DNA of 64,000 nt from Kineothrix sp. IPX-CK (GCF_039134705.1 NZ_CP146256.1:3286001-3350000); one strand, 5' to 3'. Positions 43,126 to 52,570 are shown, counted from the first letter of the stretch. Notes: a model not told the origin generated them from the letters alone. A program made the numbers and translations.

Positions 43126-44334
43126 TTATCTTTCGGCTCCCCTCCAAACTATATTTTGATAGCGCTCAGGATCTGTATCTCCTTCCGTTGAAAAGCATAG
43201 TACATTGGAATTTTCATTTAACTGCAATGCTTCTCTTAACGGACCATAGATTTCATCTGTCATGACAGAAGCGAGCACTCCAAAGGGAAGTGCTCCTGAT
43301 TCTCCGCTTGTAACCGGAGTATCCCCTTTGACAGGTGCTGCAAGCATTCGCATACCTTTTATTGTCACCTGGTCGGTGCAGGATAGGAAAGCAGTTGCAT
43401 GATTCCTTAATATATTCCAGGAAATCGTATTTGGCTCACCGCAGGCAAGCCCCGCCATTATAGTTGGCATATCTCCGGTAACGATACTGATTTCACCAGT
43501 TCCCTTTGCTGCTCCTTGATAAAGGCAAGCCGCCTCTGCCGCCTCTACCACCACTACTTTGGGAGGATTTATGGGATATTTGTTTGTAAAGTATCCTTGC
43601 ACCGCACCTGCCAAAGAACCTACTCCTGCCTGTACAAACACATGAGTAGGTGCCGTACCGACGGCCTTTACATATTGCTCATCAGCTTCCATTGCCATGG
43701 TCCCATAGCCTTGCATGATCCATGCGGGTATTTCCTCATAACCCTCCCATGCGGTATCCTGAACCATGACACCGTTTGGTTCCATTGCTGCTTCCGCCGC
43801 AGCCATACGAACACATTCATCATAGTTGACTTCTTCTATGGTTACCGTAGCACCTTCCTTTTTAATATGATTAAGTCTGGTAATTGTCGACCCTTTTGGC
43901 ATATGCACCACTGCCCTTTGTAAAAGGCGATTGGCTGCCCAGGCCACTCCTCTTCCATGATTTCCATCCGTTGCAGTAAAAAAGGTCACCTGACCAAATT
44001 TTTCCCTGGTTTCTTCCGACACCAGAACTTCATAAGGCAGATCACATACATCTTTATCTAATTTCTGAGCCATATATTTTGCCATGGCAAAGGCCCCTCC
44101 CAAGACCTTGAAGGCATTTAATCCAAAACGATAGGACTCATCCTTCACCAAAACCTTATTTATTCCTAAAAATGCAGCCATATTGTTTAGCTCTACCAGA
44201 GGTGTGATTTCATATTGAGGAAAACTTGCATGAAATTTTCTGGCTTTTTTTATTTCCTCAATTTCCATGACATGCAACTGTGTATCTTCTGTTTTTGGCA
44301 TTATGTTCATTACCCATTTAATTTGTTCCTGCAT
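43126..44334 (-). CDS. ygeX: Diaminopropionate ammonia-lyase
   Basis: This 402-residue fold II PLP enzyme splits 2,3-diaminopropionate to pyruvate and two ammonia. The PLP lysine is in KDESYRFGLNAFKVLGG, TDGNHGRGVAWAA is the substrate loop, and QAGVGSLAGAV is the phosphate-binding stretch. Length and motifs match E. coli YgeX closely. TGGAGG precedes the ATG. It is the product-forming step of the catabolic island and delivers pyruvate and ammonia. Confidence 0.95.
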   Translation of the reverse strand: MQEQIKWVMNIMPKTEDTQLHVMEIEEIKKARKFHASFPQYEITPLVELNNMAAFLGINKVLVKDESYRFGLNAFKVLGGAFAMAKYMAQKLDKDVCDLPYEVLVSEETREKFGQVTFFTATDGNHGRGVAWAANRLLQRAVVHMPKGSTITRLNHIKKEGATVTIEEVNYDECVRMAAAEAAMEPNGVMVQDTAWEGYEEIPAWIMQGYGTMAMEADEQYVKAVGTAPTHVFVQAGVGSLAGAVQGYFTNKYPINPPKVVVVEAAEAACLYQGAAKGTGEISIVTGDMPTIMAGLACGEPNTISWNILRNHATAFLSCTDQVTIKGMRMLAAPVKGDTPVTSGESGALPFGVLASVMTDEIYGPLREALQLNENSNVLCFSTEGDTDPERYQNIVWRGAER

Positions 44335-44407
44335 AAAACCTCCATATATTTTCAGCCCTGCGCTGATAACTGTTTCATCAGCCAGCCCTTAATTTCGAAC
44401 AAGTTTA

Positions 44408-45301
44408 TCACTCTGCATATGTATTTAGAAATAATTTAATTCTTTTTTCATACCCTTCCCGATCCACATAAGAAGCTTTTGCATGTGACGCCCGTTCTAC
44501 TATAAAAAGCTCACAAATGCCTTTACACGCCTTTTGTAACTTTTTCTGGGTATCAATGGAAACCAATTTATCCAATGCTCCACCAATCAGCAGCACTGGA
44601 ACTGTAATCTGTGCGATGTTGATTTCTACATGATCCTTCTTTATTGAATACTTTCCCAGCAGCTTTCCCCAAATATGAATACCGCTTAAATAAAAGCCTG
44701 CCATAAATTTCGGAGAAAATCGTATCATTTTTCGAAGTATCATGCCTAAGCTTTCATAACTGCTGTCCGCAATTACAGCTGTTATATGATCCTTCAGGAA
44801 ATCCGGATTCAGATGTAAGATTGCTGCCGCACCAAAAGACACGCCATCTAAAACTATCTCAATTCCTTCTCCCAATTGTTCCTCCATGGCGGCTACCCAT
44901 GCTTCCAAATCCAAGCTGTCCGCAATACCCATGCCAAGGTACTTACTCTCGCTTTTTCCATGTGCCCTCAAATCGCAAAGCAACACATGATATCCCAACT
45001 CTGCATATGGACTTACGTCCTCTAAGCGACTTTTTGCATCATCCATCCAGCCGTGAATTAATATGACCAGCTTATTCTTGTGCCCCTTCCTGTAATATCC
45101 CGAAAGCTTACCTGCCGCCCCCTCTATCATAATATGATCATATATGGCAGGCAGCCTTATTTCTTCAGCGTCTTCCTCACCGTTCTTCTTAGGCCTTATA
45201 CAAGTTGTAGAAAAATACAGATAAGCATTTAAAAAATAATACGCTGCAAGCAAAAAAAACATATTCAAAAGAAAAATAATCACAGCCCATATAGAATCCA
45301 T
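44408..45301 (-). CDS. Membrane-anchored alpha/beta hydrolase
   Basis: This 297-residue protein has an N-terminal hydrophobic anchor (WAVIIFLLNMFFLLAAYYFL). A hydrolase fold follows, with LIHGWMDDAKSRL, a GVSFGAAA nucleophile elbow, GALDKLVS (acid) and ERASHAKAS (His). The triad is complete. It starts four bases after the deacylase stop. It may hydrolyse peptides or esters at the membrane; the substrate is unknown. Confidence 0.85.
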   Translation of the reverse strand: MDSIWAVIIFLLNMFFLLAAYYFLNAYLYFSTTCIRPKKNGEEDAEEIRLPAIYDHIMIEGAAGKLSGYYRKGHKNKLVILIHGWMDDAKSRLEDVSPYAELGYHVLLCDLRAHGKSESKYLGMGIADSLDLEAWVAAMEEQLGEGIEIVLDGVSFGAAAILHLNPDFLKDHITAVIADSSYESLGMILRKMIRFSPKFMAGFYLSGIHIWGKLLGKYSIKKDHVEINIAQITVPVLLIGGALDKLVSIDTQKKLQKACKGICELFIVERASHAKASYVDREGYEKRIKLFLNTYAE

Positions 45302-45305
45302 ACCC

Positions 45306-46895
45306 TCACCGATCCTTTCTTCTTATGACTTTTCCGTTTCTTACTCCTGTGAATTCTTCTCCGGAAACTGCAATCTCTCCATTTACAAGTACGTAACAAA
45401 TGCCCTCGGGATACTGGACCGGTTCTGTAAAAGTTCCTTTATCCCTTACCGCCTCTGCATCAAAAATGCACAAGTCAGCATAAAAGCCCTCCTGTATTCT
45501 TCCTCTGTTTTTAAGACGCATTGCTTCCGCTGCTTTACCGGTCATTTTATAGATTGCTTCTTCCAGTGTCAAAGTTCTCTTCTCTCTGACATAAGTAGAC
45601 AAAATTCTAGGGAAAGCACCATATACTCTGGGATGTGGCTTCCCACCTAATAAGCCGTCTGTGCATACATTCATCTCAGGGCGTTTCATAAAGCACATAA
45701 CATGCTCTTCCGTCCCATAGAAATCAACCATGCCTACAGCATTTTCCTCTTCTAATAGCAAGTCAAATGTTGCCTGATAAGGTTCTTTACCCTTAAGCTT
45801 ACCAAGCTCTATTAGATTCAGCCCCACCGTATCCAGATTTTTTTTGGTTTTTACGCTGGTAATGAAGATCTGGTCAAGTCCCGCAAAATCAACAAAATTA
45901 TCCCAGCCTGGTATCCCCTTTTCAATGTCCTCTATCATTTTTTCCCTGAGTATCGGATCGGCCAGCCTTTGCATCAGCTTGTCAGTACCGCCATCGTGTA
46001 CCCATGGCGGGAGTATCACACCAAGCATGGTACTTCCTGCCACATAAGGGTATTGATCAAAGGATACCTCCATCCCTTCCTCTTTACAGGAATCCAGCAG
46101 TTTCACAACCGCCTCTATCTTACTCCAGTTTTTTCTGCCGCAAACCTTAAAGTGGGAAAAATGAATCCGGATACCGCTTTCTTTTCCGATATGGATTACT
46201 TCCTTCATCGACTCCAATATGGTATCCGCTTCGCTCCTCTGATGTACCACATAAACACCGTCATATTCGGCCGCCACTTTACAAATCTCAATGATTTCTT
46301 CCATTTCGGAATACGCACAGGGCATGTAGATAAGTCCGTCCGAAATACCAATAGCCCCCGCTTCCATTTCCCTGCGGACAATTTCCTTCATTCGTTCCAG
46401 CTCTTTTTTATCCGGTTTTCTGTTATCTAATCCCATTGCTTCCATTCTAATGTTTCCATGGGGCAGCAGATAGCACTCATTCAAGGCAGGTTTTGCCGTT
46501 TCAATCCGCTTTAAATACTGTGCCGTATCTTCATAATCCCAACATATCTCATCGGAGTCTCCGTCAAGACCTGCCAGATTCTTTCTCCACGAACTGCTAT
46601 AGGCTATGGGCATCGGTGCCATGGAGATTCCGTCCTGCCCCAACACCTCTGTTGTTATTCCCTGCCGAAGCTTTGGAAGCAGCTCAGGGCGGACAAGCAC
46701 CTCCAGATCACTGTGGCTGTGAGTATCAATAAAGCCGGGGGCAACCACCAGTCCTTTTGCTTCAATTACCCGGTCAACTTCTTGCGTAACAACTCCCACT
46801 TCTTCAATTTTTTCTCCATTTATCAGGATATCACCCAGGAAACCTTTCTTACCGGTACCATCAACAATAAAACCATCTTTGATTTTTATTTTCAT
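45306..46895 (-). CDS. N-acyl-D-amino-acid deacylase
   Basis: This 529-residue amidohydrolase of the D-aminoacylase family has the metal motif GFIDTHSHSDLE near the N-terminus, IRIHFSHFKV in the middle and the C-terminal beta domain (MTGKAAEAMRLKNRGRIQEGFYADLCIFD). It frees D-amino acids from N-acyl derivatives. Its ATG shares one base with the stop of the ECF ATPase gene (TAATG), so it is translationally coupled. With the racemase and hydantoinase it suggests breakdown of D- or N-substituted amino acids. Confidence 0.9.
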   Translation of the reverse strand: MKIKIKDGFIVDGTGKKGFLGDILINGEKIEEVGVVTQEVDRVIEAKGLVVAPGFIDTHSHSDLEVLVRPELLPKLRQGITTEVLGQDGISMAPMPIAYSSSWRKNLAGLDGDSDEICWDYEDTAQYLKRIETAKPALNECYLLPHGNIRMEAMGLDNRKPDKKELERMKEIVRREMEAGAIGISDGLIYMPCAYSEMEEIIEICKVAAEYDGVYVVHQRSEADTILESMKEVIHIGKESGIRIHFSHFKVCGRKNWSKIEAVVKLLDSCKEEGMEVSFDQYPYVAGSTMLGVILPPWVHDGGTDKLMQRLADPILREKMIEDIEKGIPGWDNFVDFAGLDQIFITSVKTKKNLDTVGLNLIELGKLKGKEPYQATFDLLLEEENAVGMVDFYGTEEHVMCFMKRPEMNVCTDGLLGGKPHPRVYGAFPRILSTYVREKRTLTLEEAIYKMTGKAAEAMRLKNRGRIQEGFYADLCIFDAEAVRDKGTFTEPVQYPEGICYVLVNGEIAVSGEEFTGVRNGKVIRRKDR

Positions 46896-47728
46896 TAAAC
46901 AATTTTGCCTTCTTCCATAATCTTTTTCAATTCTTCTATATTGATTACGCCGTCACTTGCTCCCGTACTGTCAATTAATTGTGCCATTCTCGTCACCATA
47001 GGCGGTTTTACATACCCCTCCATCAATCTCTCCGGCTGCGAAAAGACTTCGCCTGGTGTCCCGTCCATAAAAATCTCCCCTTTTTTCATTACCATGATTC
47101 TTTTCGCATACTGAGCCACAATATGCATTTCATGGGTAATAATCAAAATAGTGTGTCCATGCTTCTCATTTAACTCTTTTAAGAACTCCATGATTTCCAA
47201 GGATTGCTTATAATCCTGTCCTGTGGTTGGTTCATCCACAATAATGACCTGCGGCTTTAACGAAAGGATGGAAGCAATCGCTACTCTCTGACGCAGGCCC
47301 TTCATCAAAAGCACGGGCTGTTCCTCAAAAAGAGCTTCTTTTACTCCGGCTGTTGCTGCCGCCTCCTTTACCCTCTTATCCACTTCCTTTTCATCCAAAC
47401 CGATGTTTCTGGGTGCATAAGCAATTTCATCGTAAACTTTAGAGTTAAAAAGCTGATGGTCCGGGTTTTGAAATACATACCCGATATTTTTTACCAGGTC
47501 TTTTATCTTGGGCCTTTGCTCCACATGAAGCCCGCCTACCACGATTTCTCCTTTGGTTATTTTCAAGATACCATTCAGACACTTGGATAAGGTTGTTTTA
47601 CCGCAGCCATTTTGACCGATTAATGCCACAAAATCTCCCTTATGTATAGTTATATTAATATCCTCCAGCGCTACCGTTCCATCATCATAGGCAAATGTCA
47701 GATCTGATACTTTAATAATTTCTTCCAT
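46895..47728 (-). CDS. ECF importer ATPase, degenerate signature
   Basis: This 277-residue ATPase has Walker A GQNGCGKTT and Walker B VIIVDEPTTGQD. The signature LSGGQ is replaced by LLMKGLRQRVAIAS, where only the QRVAIA half is kept. The ATG at 47728 follows AAGGCGG and lies one base past the stop of the partner ATPase gene. The pair would form the heterodimeric motor of the energy-coupling-factor importer. Confidence 0.9.
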   Translation of the reverse strand: MEEIIKVSDLTFAYDDGTVALEDINITIHKGDFVALIGQNGCGKTTLSKCLNGILKITKGEIVVGGLHVEQRPKIKDLVKNIGYVFQNPDHQLFNSKVYDEIAYAPRNIGLDEKEVDKRVKEAAATAGVKEALFEEQPVLLMKGLRQRVAIASILSLKPQVIIVDEPTTGQDYKQSLEIMEFLKELNEKHGHTILIITHEMHIVAQYAKRIMVMKKGEIFMDGTPGEVFSQPERLMEGYVKPPMVTRMAQLIDSTGASDGVINIEELKKIMEEGKIV

Positions 47729-47729
47729 A

Positions 47730-48593
47730 TTAATTAACCGCCTTTCTTCCTGACAGCAGCTCTTTGATTTCCACCGCAATCTCTTCCAGCTTTACCGGTC
47801 CTGTTTTATCGATTCCCAATTTATCGTAGAGATAATATAGCATTTCAATGGATTCCGGTACCTTTAGGCTATTTTCCTTCAATAATTCCACGTCCTTAAA
47901 GAAATCCTTTGTTTCCATATGCCGGATTATTTTTCCTTCTTTCATCAGAATGACCTCATCCGAAAGCTCTGCAATTTTTTCTATATTATGTTCTATTACT
48001 ACTACCGTAATATTTAACTTATTTTTAATTTCCTGCAAAATATCAAATACTTCGTCCTTTGATTTCGGATCTAACATAGAGGTAGGCTCGTCTAAGATAA
48101 TCATCTTTGGTTTCGTTGCCAATACAGCAGCTATAGCCACACGCTGCTTCTGTCCTCCCGACAAGTCAAAAGGAGGCTTTTCCAGCAAGTCATCCAAATG
48201 ACAAAGCTTGCTGACCCATAAAATTCTTTCTTCGATTTCCTTTACCGCCACCCCGATATTCTCAAGGCCAAAGGCTATTTCTTCTTCCACGCTCATGGTG
48301 GTAAACTGTGCATCCGGGTCCGAAAAAACCATACCCGCACTTTCTGAAATCACACGGGAATCACAGTCCTTTACCGATTCCCCGTACAAAAGCACATTTC
48401 CCTTATAAATACCAGTGGTACTGTTTGGAATAATCCCTTTTATGCAGGATACCAGTGTTGTCTTTCCTGCTTCATTGGAACCTACAATTCCTAAAAATAT
48501 ATTTTCTTTTATGGTCAGATTCAGGTGGTCAAATATGTATTCCTCCGCGCCGTCATATTTCCAGCATAAATCAGTAATTTCAATTGCATTCAT
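47730..48593 (-). CDS. ECF importer ATPase, canonical
   Basis: This 287-residue ATPase has Walker A GSNEAGKTT, signature DLSGGQKQRVAIAAVL, Walker B MIILDEPTSMLD and the switch His in VIEHN. It partners the ATPase at 46895-47728 and docks on the EcfT protein at 48612-49481. In a heterodimer the degenerate site of its partner is likely the non-hydrolysing one. Confidence 0.92.
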   Translation of the reverse strand: MNAIEITDLCWKYDGAEEYIFDHLNLTIKENIFLGIVGSNEAGKTTLVSCIKGIIPNSTTGIYKGNVLLYGESVKDCDSRVISESAGMVFSDPDAQFTTMSVEEEIAFGLENIGVAVKEIEERILWVSKLCHLDDLLEKPPFDLSGGQKQRVAIAAVLATKPKMIILDEPTSMLDPKSKDEVFDILQEIKNKLNITVVVIEHNIEKIAELSDEVILMKEGKIIRHMETKDFFKDVELLKENSLKVPESIEMLYYLYDKLGIDKTGPVKLEEIAVEIKELLSGRKAVN

Positions 48594-48611
48594 GTTTTTT
48601 CCTCCGGTCCC

Positions 48612-49481
48612 TTATAAAATATTGCCAAACCATATATTCAGAATTGAGTTTTTAAGCTCAAAGGCATTAATGGATATCTTCAAAATGACTGCTCCGGCAA
48701 AAAAACATATTGCAGCAAAGGATACCACACTGTCTAACGCAGATTTTTTAAATTTGGTCCGTAAGTAATCCGGCCTTTTCATCCCTTTATAAGTTCCCTT
48801 GATTTCCGTTCCTTTGGCATAGAGTCCGGTACTGATATCTTCCGAACGACGGATAGCCAGTGTAAAAAGCGGGATCATATACATCGGGAAATGGCTTACC
48901 TTGGTAAGAAATTTTTCATTTTCCATATCAAGTCCTCTGGCTCTTTCCGCTTCCTTTACAATTCCATAATCCTCTAAGAACATACCCGCAGACCGCAGGG
49001 TCAGTCCCAAAAAGTAAGACACCGCAAACGGAACACGAAGGCATCGAAGCCCTACTAAAATATCTCTTTCCCTATTTGTTGAAAAGAAGAAAATTGAAGC
49101 GAGCAATAAGGTGATAATACGAACGTATACCATAACTGCCCACATAATGGAAAAAAGGTACAGCTTGAATCCAAAGAAAACAATAGGAATTTCACCGCTC
49201 ATTTTGGTAGGAAATACTATATAAGAAAAAGTAATAAAACAAGCTACCAAAATCATCATAGGAACGTAAATCTTTAACTGACGCATATCAATGCGGGAAA
49301 ACTTAAATAAACAAAGTGTTCCAATTAAAAGAATCAGGTTAACCTCCGGCATCTGAATTAAAAGCGGTACAAAACTCATAACCAGATATAAAATAATCCT
49401 GGTTACCGGATGCAACAAATAGATAGGGGATTGAATAGGCACATAACCTAATACTGTTTTTCTCATATTTTCATGTTTCAT
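48612..49481 (-). CDS. ECF importer transmembrane coupling protein (EcfT-like)
   Basis: This 289-residue membrane protein has about five hydrophobic segments and the coupling motif EAERARGLDMENEKF, which contacts the ATPases. The ATG at 49481 follows GAAGGA by seven bases; the earlier in-frame ATG at 49520 has no ribosome site. It is separated from the substrate-binding subunit gene by 110 bases with a stem-loop. Confidence 0.88.
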   Translation of the reverse strand: MKHENMRKTVLGYVPIQSPIYLLHPVTRIILYLVMSFVPLLIQMPEVNLILLIGTLCLFKFSRIDMRQLKIYVPMMILVACFITFSYIVFPTKMSGEIPIVFFGFKLYLFSIMWAVMVYVRIITLLLASIFFFSTNRERDILVGLRCLRVPFAVSYFLGLTLRSAGMFLEDYGIVKEAERARGLDMENEKFLTKVSHFPMYMIPLFTLAIRRSEDISTGLYAKGTEIKGTYKGMKRPDYLRTKFKKSALDSVVSFAAICFFAGAVILKISINAFELKNSILNIWFGNIL

Positions 49482-49543
49482 AATAATGTCCTTCCATGCC
49501 GCAATAAATATTTTTATCATTTTAATAATTTTTTCTTATAATT

Positions 49544-49569
49544 GTGGGCAGCATAATCTGCTGCCCCAC
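49544..49569 (-). promoter_or_regulatory. Stem-loop between S-component and EcfT genes
   Basis: GTGGGCAGCA and TGCTGCCCCAC are inverted with one bulged base around TAATC. There is no T-tract on either side, so a processing or mRNA-stability role is more likely than termination. Confidence 0.45.
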
Positions 49570-49591
49570 ACTAAAGAAGTGTTCCTTAGAC

Positions 49592-50191
49592 TTATGCCCA
49601 CAAGCCTTTGCAGAAAGTTTTTGTTTTCATTACAAGCGGTGACAAGAATTTTAACATAATAACACCCAAAATTGCTGATGCTACTGTGTTGCCGAGGAAC
49701 CATCCAAGGAAATTTAACGGAACTCCTGCCGGAGTAATAATACCAAACAGCAGTAATACAAGATTCCCTTCTGCTGCGCCTATCATATTCGCAACCAGAG
49801 TACCTAAGATCAAGAATACCGCATAATCTTTTCCCGATTTTAAACGGGGATCACAATTCAGTTTACGGAAGAAATATCCTGCAAATGCTGCCTGTGCCAG
49901 ATTGCCGGGTATATACGCAATGGATATTGGCAATGCTGCAGAACCCGATATTGCATTGGATATCATCGGAAATACAACTCCGGCTATCGCTCCCCACCCA
50001 CCATACCAGATACTTCCTACGGATTGAATTGCCTGTCCCGGCCAAAAAGCTGATACCGGTCCGATAGACACCGCTAAGCTGCCAAAGGTACCGACTACAA
50101 TACCCACTCCTGTAAATAATGCCATCATAACGTAGTGGGATAAACCAGGTTTTCTTACTTCGCCTTCTTCAAGTTTCCAAATGCTTTTCAT
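49592..50191 (-). CDS. ECF importer substrate-specificity (S) component
   Basis: This 199-residue integral membrane protein has about six hydrophobic segments with short loops, matching the size and topology of S components. Notable stretches are SIGPVSAFWPGQAIQS and GTLVANMIGAAEGNLVLLLFG. No known vitamin-binding pattern (RibU, ThiT, BioY) is recognised. Its place between hydantoinase/racemase genes and the ECF module suggests that it binds a hydantoin, purine-derived or amino acid derivative. GGAGG precedes the ATG. Confidence 0.75.
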   Translation of the reverse strand: MKSIWKLEEGEVRKPGLSHYVMMALFTGVGIVVGTFGSLAVSIGPVSAFWPGQAIQSVGSIWYGGWGAIAGVVFPMISNAISGSAALPISIAYIPGNLAQAAFAGYFFRKLNCDPRLKSGKDYAVFLILGTLVANMIGAAEGNLVLLLFGIITPAGVPLNFLGWFLGNTVASAILGVIMLKFLSPLVMKTKTFCKGLWA

Positions 50192-50251
50192 ATGTGCGCC
50201 TCCTAAGTATAATAATATTTATTGCCTCGCATGTACTGCGTTGTGGCCTGT

Positions 50252-50935
50252 TTAGAAATAAAGTCCTGAATTTGATATGCCGTCCCCGTCTTCAAGCAGG
50301 GAAAGCAGTGTAGATACACCCGAGATAACCGGATCTATCACAGATATGCCTGTTTTCTCCATAATTGTATTTTTGGAGACCGTTGTCATACCGGCACACC
50401 CGTATATGACGACTTCCGCCTGTTTTTCTTTGGCTTTTTCGATTAAAGCCAAAAGCTTTCCTTCCAGAGCTGTTTGATCGGATAAGAATTCTTCTATGGG
50501 CATTCCCAGTGTTAAGGTTCCTGCATTTCTTGACTGCAGACCATAGCCGTCTATAAGCGATTCCATCATAGGCTGCGCCTTTTTACTGGCTGCCAGCACA
50601 CTAAAGCGGTATCCTAACAACAATGCTCTTGAAAATGCAGCCTCTGCTATTCCGACTACAGGAACCGGTGACAGTTCCTTTAATGCAAACAGACAAGGGT
50701 CTCCAAAACAGGCAAGCAGAATGCCGTTGTAAGCTGTGAGGTCATTTTCTTGAAAGTATTTTATAAGTTCTGCTCCTGCCAGTGTATAATCGGTAAAGCT
50801 TTCCAAAACATTAGGGGAACGGGGCATTCTGATTACTTCGATATCCGCATCGGTCCTTAATTCTGATACGGTAGCCTTTATATCTTCTGTCATTTTTATA
50901 GAGCTATTGGGGTTAATCAGTAAAATCTTTTTCAT
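50252..50935 (-). CDS. Asp/Glu/hydantoin racemase family protein
   Basis: This 227-residue protein has the fold with two opposing cysteines. The first is in GILLACFGDPCLFAL and the second in VIYGCAGMTTV, as in hydantoin racemase and aspartate racemase. LLINPNSSIKMTEDI at the N-terminus is typical of HyuE. The ATG at 50935 follows AGGGTGAAAG. It lies five bases after the hydantoinase stop, which supports a role in interconverting hydantoin enantiomers. Confidence 0.88.
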   Translation of the reverse strand: MKKILLINPNSSIKMTEDIKATVSELRTDADIEVIRMPRSPNVLESFTDYTLAGAELIKYFQENDLTAYNGILLACFGDPCLFALKELSPVPVVGIAEAAFSRALLLGYRFSVLAASKKAQPMMESLIDGYGLQSRNAGTLTLGMPIEEFLSDQTALEGKLLALIEKAKEKQAEVVIYGCAGMTTVSKNTIMEKTGISVIDPVISGVSTLLSLLEDGDGISNSGLYF

Positions 50936-50940
50936 ACCTT

Positions 50941-52341
50941 TCACCCTAATGTACGGTGCAGAAATTGTCCCGTACCTGGTTTTCCAAAAAATTCTCCGTC
51001 TTTTGCAATTACTTCACCTCTACGCATGGTCATAACCGGCATGCCTTTAACCTCTTTTCCTTCATATACGGAAGAATCGATTCCGTAGTGCAAGGTTTTT
51101 GCAGATAATGTCATCTTCGCATCAGGATCGATCAGTACAATATCTGCATCACTGCCCGGCTGAATAACACCCTTTTTCGGATACATTCCAAATATTTTGG
51201 CCGGATTGGTACTGGATATTTCCACTAACTGCTCTAAGCTTATCTTCCCCGCGCCCACACCATCTGTCATCAAGAGCGGCAGCCGTTCTTCCATGCCACT
51301 GACACCATTAGCAATCTTTTTGTAATCACGGATAACATTCCCCCGGGCATCTTTTTCTAAAAAGCTTGTTTTCTCCTTATCATCATATAAACAATTGTCA
51401 GAGCTTACCAGACTCAGGGTTCCTTCTGAAAGTGCATCCCATAAAGCAGCATTATCTTTTTTGTCACGCAGCGGCGGACTGCAGATATAACGAAATCCGG
51501 TATCTGCATCATCTAAAGCTTCCTTTGTAAGCTCTAAATAGTGAATACAGGTCTCTCCAATAATCGGATAGCCTTCCTTCTGTGCCCGTTTAATCGCATC
51601 AATCGACTCTGTACAGGTTACGTGGAATATATATAATTCACACCCTGCAAACTTTGCATAGTCAATAATTTTAGCCGTTGCAAGCCCTTCTACAATGGGC
51701 GGCTTGGACAAGTAATGATAGTTCCAGTCTGTTTTTCCCTGAGCCGCAAACAAATCATCATTATATTCACTAAGCGTATTATCCTCAGCGTGGACTCCCG
51801 GTCTTGCTCCCCATTTTTTCGCTTCCAGCATGACACGGACAATATCCTCATCAGGTATCATGACTCCGGCTTTTCGGTATGTAGTAAATAATTTAAGCGT
51901 AGGGCAGCCTGCTTCTACCATGCCTTTGATTTCTCCGATTATGGCATCCGTTGCCTCTACAATTTTTGCATGAATACCATAGTCAATAGCCGCGTTTGCC
52001 ATCTCTTCTTTCCTATGCTCGATTTTTTGAAGGACAGAATCACCGGGCTGAGTATTGGTAAAATCAATAATAGAAGTAACTCCGCCTAAGGCTGCCGCTT
52101 TGCTGGCACTATAAAAATCAAGCGGTCCGATACAACCCATAAACGGTGCTGCAATGTGAACATGGGGATCGATCAGACCCGGTACTACGATTTTACCGGA
52201 AGCATCGATTACTTCTCTGGCTTCTCCTAAAAATTCAGATTCTCCTAATGCTGCTATTTTTTCACCTTTCACAGCAATATCCGTCCGGCAGACTCCCGTT
52301 TCTGTTACTACTGTTCCGTTTTTAATGATATAATCATGCAT
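50941..52341 (-). CDS. hyuA: Hydantoinase/dihydropyrimidinase
   Basis: This 466-residue cyclic amidohydrolase has the metal motif GLIDPHVHIAAPF, the carboxylated lysine in CPTLKLFTTYRK, His in GVHAEDNT, His in IFHVTCTES and Asp in SSDNCLYDD. All ligands are present. It opens hydantoin- or dihydropyrimidine-type rings to N-carbamoyl amino acids. The ATG at 52341 follows GAGAGGA. It is the first gene of the island and is preceded by a strong promoter and a terminator-like leader. Allantoinase activity cannot be excluded. Confidence 0.93.
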   Translation of the reverse strand: MHDYIIKNGTVVTETGVCRTDIAVKGEKIAALGESEFLGEAREVIDASGKIVVPGLIDPHVHIAAPFMGCIGPLDFYSASKAAALGGVTSIIDFTNTQPGDSVLQKIEHRKEEMANAAIDYGIHAKIVEATDAIIGEIKGMVEAGCPTLKLFTTYRKAGVMIPDEDIVRVMLEAKKWGARPGVHAEDNTLSEYNDDLFAAQGKTDWNYHYLSKPPIVEGLATAKIIDYAKFAGCELYIFHVTCTESIDAIKRAQKEGYPIIGETCIHYLELTKEALDDADTGFRYICSPPLRDKKDNAALWDALSEGTLSLVSSDNCLYDDKEKTSFLEKDARGNVIRDYKKIANGVSGMEERLPLLMTDGVGAGKISLEQLVEISSTNPAKIFGMYPKKGVIQPGSDADIVLIDPDAKMTLSAKTLHYGIDSSVYEGKEVKGMPVMTMRRGEVIAKDGEFFGKPGTGQFLHRTLG

Positions 52342-52436
52342 ACTAAATCCTCTCTTCCACTTTAACTGCAAGACACAGTCCCCATATCTGTGAAACGCTT
52401 TTAGAAACTTTTTTACTGTAGGTCGTTTTTTGGTTC

Positions 52437-52476
52437 AAAAAAAGACAGATGAGGAATACAACCTCTCTGTCGTCTT
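52437..52476 (-). terminator. Leader terminator (candidate attenuator) before hyuA
   Basis: On the minus strand GACAGAGAGG, a TTGTATT loop and CCTCATCTGTC form a stem with one bulged A, followed by seven T. It lies between the promoter at 52500-52528 and hyuA, so transcripts would stop unless the hairpin is prevented. Confidence 0.65.
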
Positions 52477-52499
52477 GGAATTCTTGTTTGATTAAGCGG

Positions 52500-52528
52500 A
52501 GTATAACATGTCGAAAATAGACTGTCAA
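52500..52528 (-). promoter_or_regulatory. Strong promoter of the hyuA island
   Basis: On the minus strand TTGACA (52528-52523) and TATACT (52505-52500) are spaced by exactly 17 bp, a near-consensus vegetative promoter. It implies a leader of about 150 bases before the hyuA ATG. No GG-N10-GC sigma-54 element was found in 52342-52680 on this strand. Confidence 0.8.
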
Positions 52529-52570
52529 CAAAGGATTTTGCACTTATTCTTGTACAAATCCTTTCGTTTT

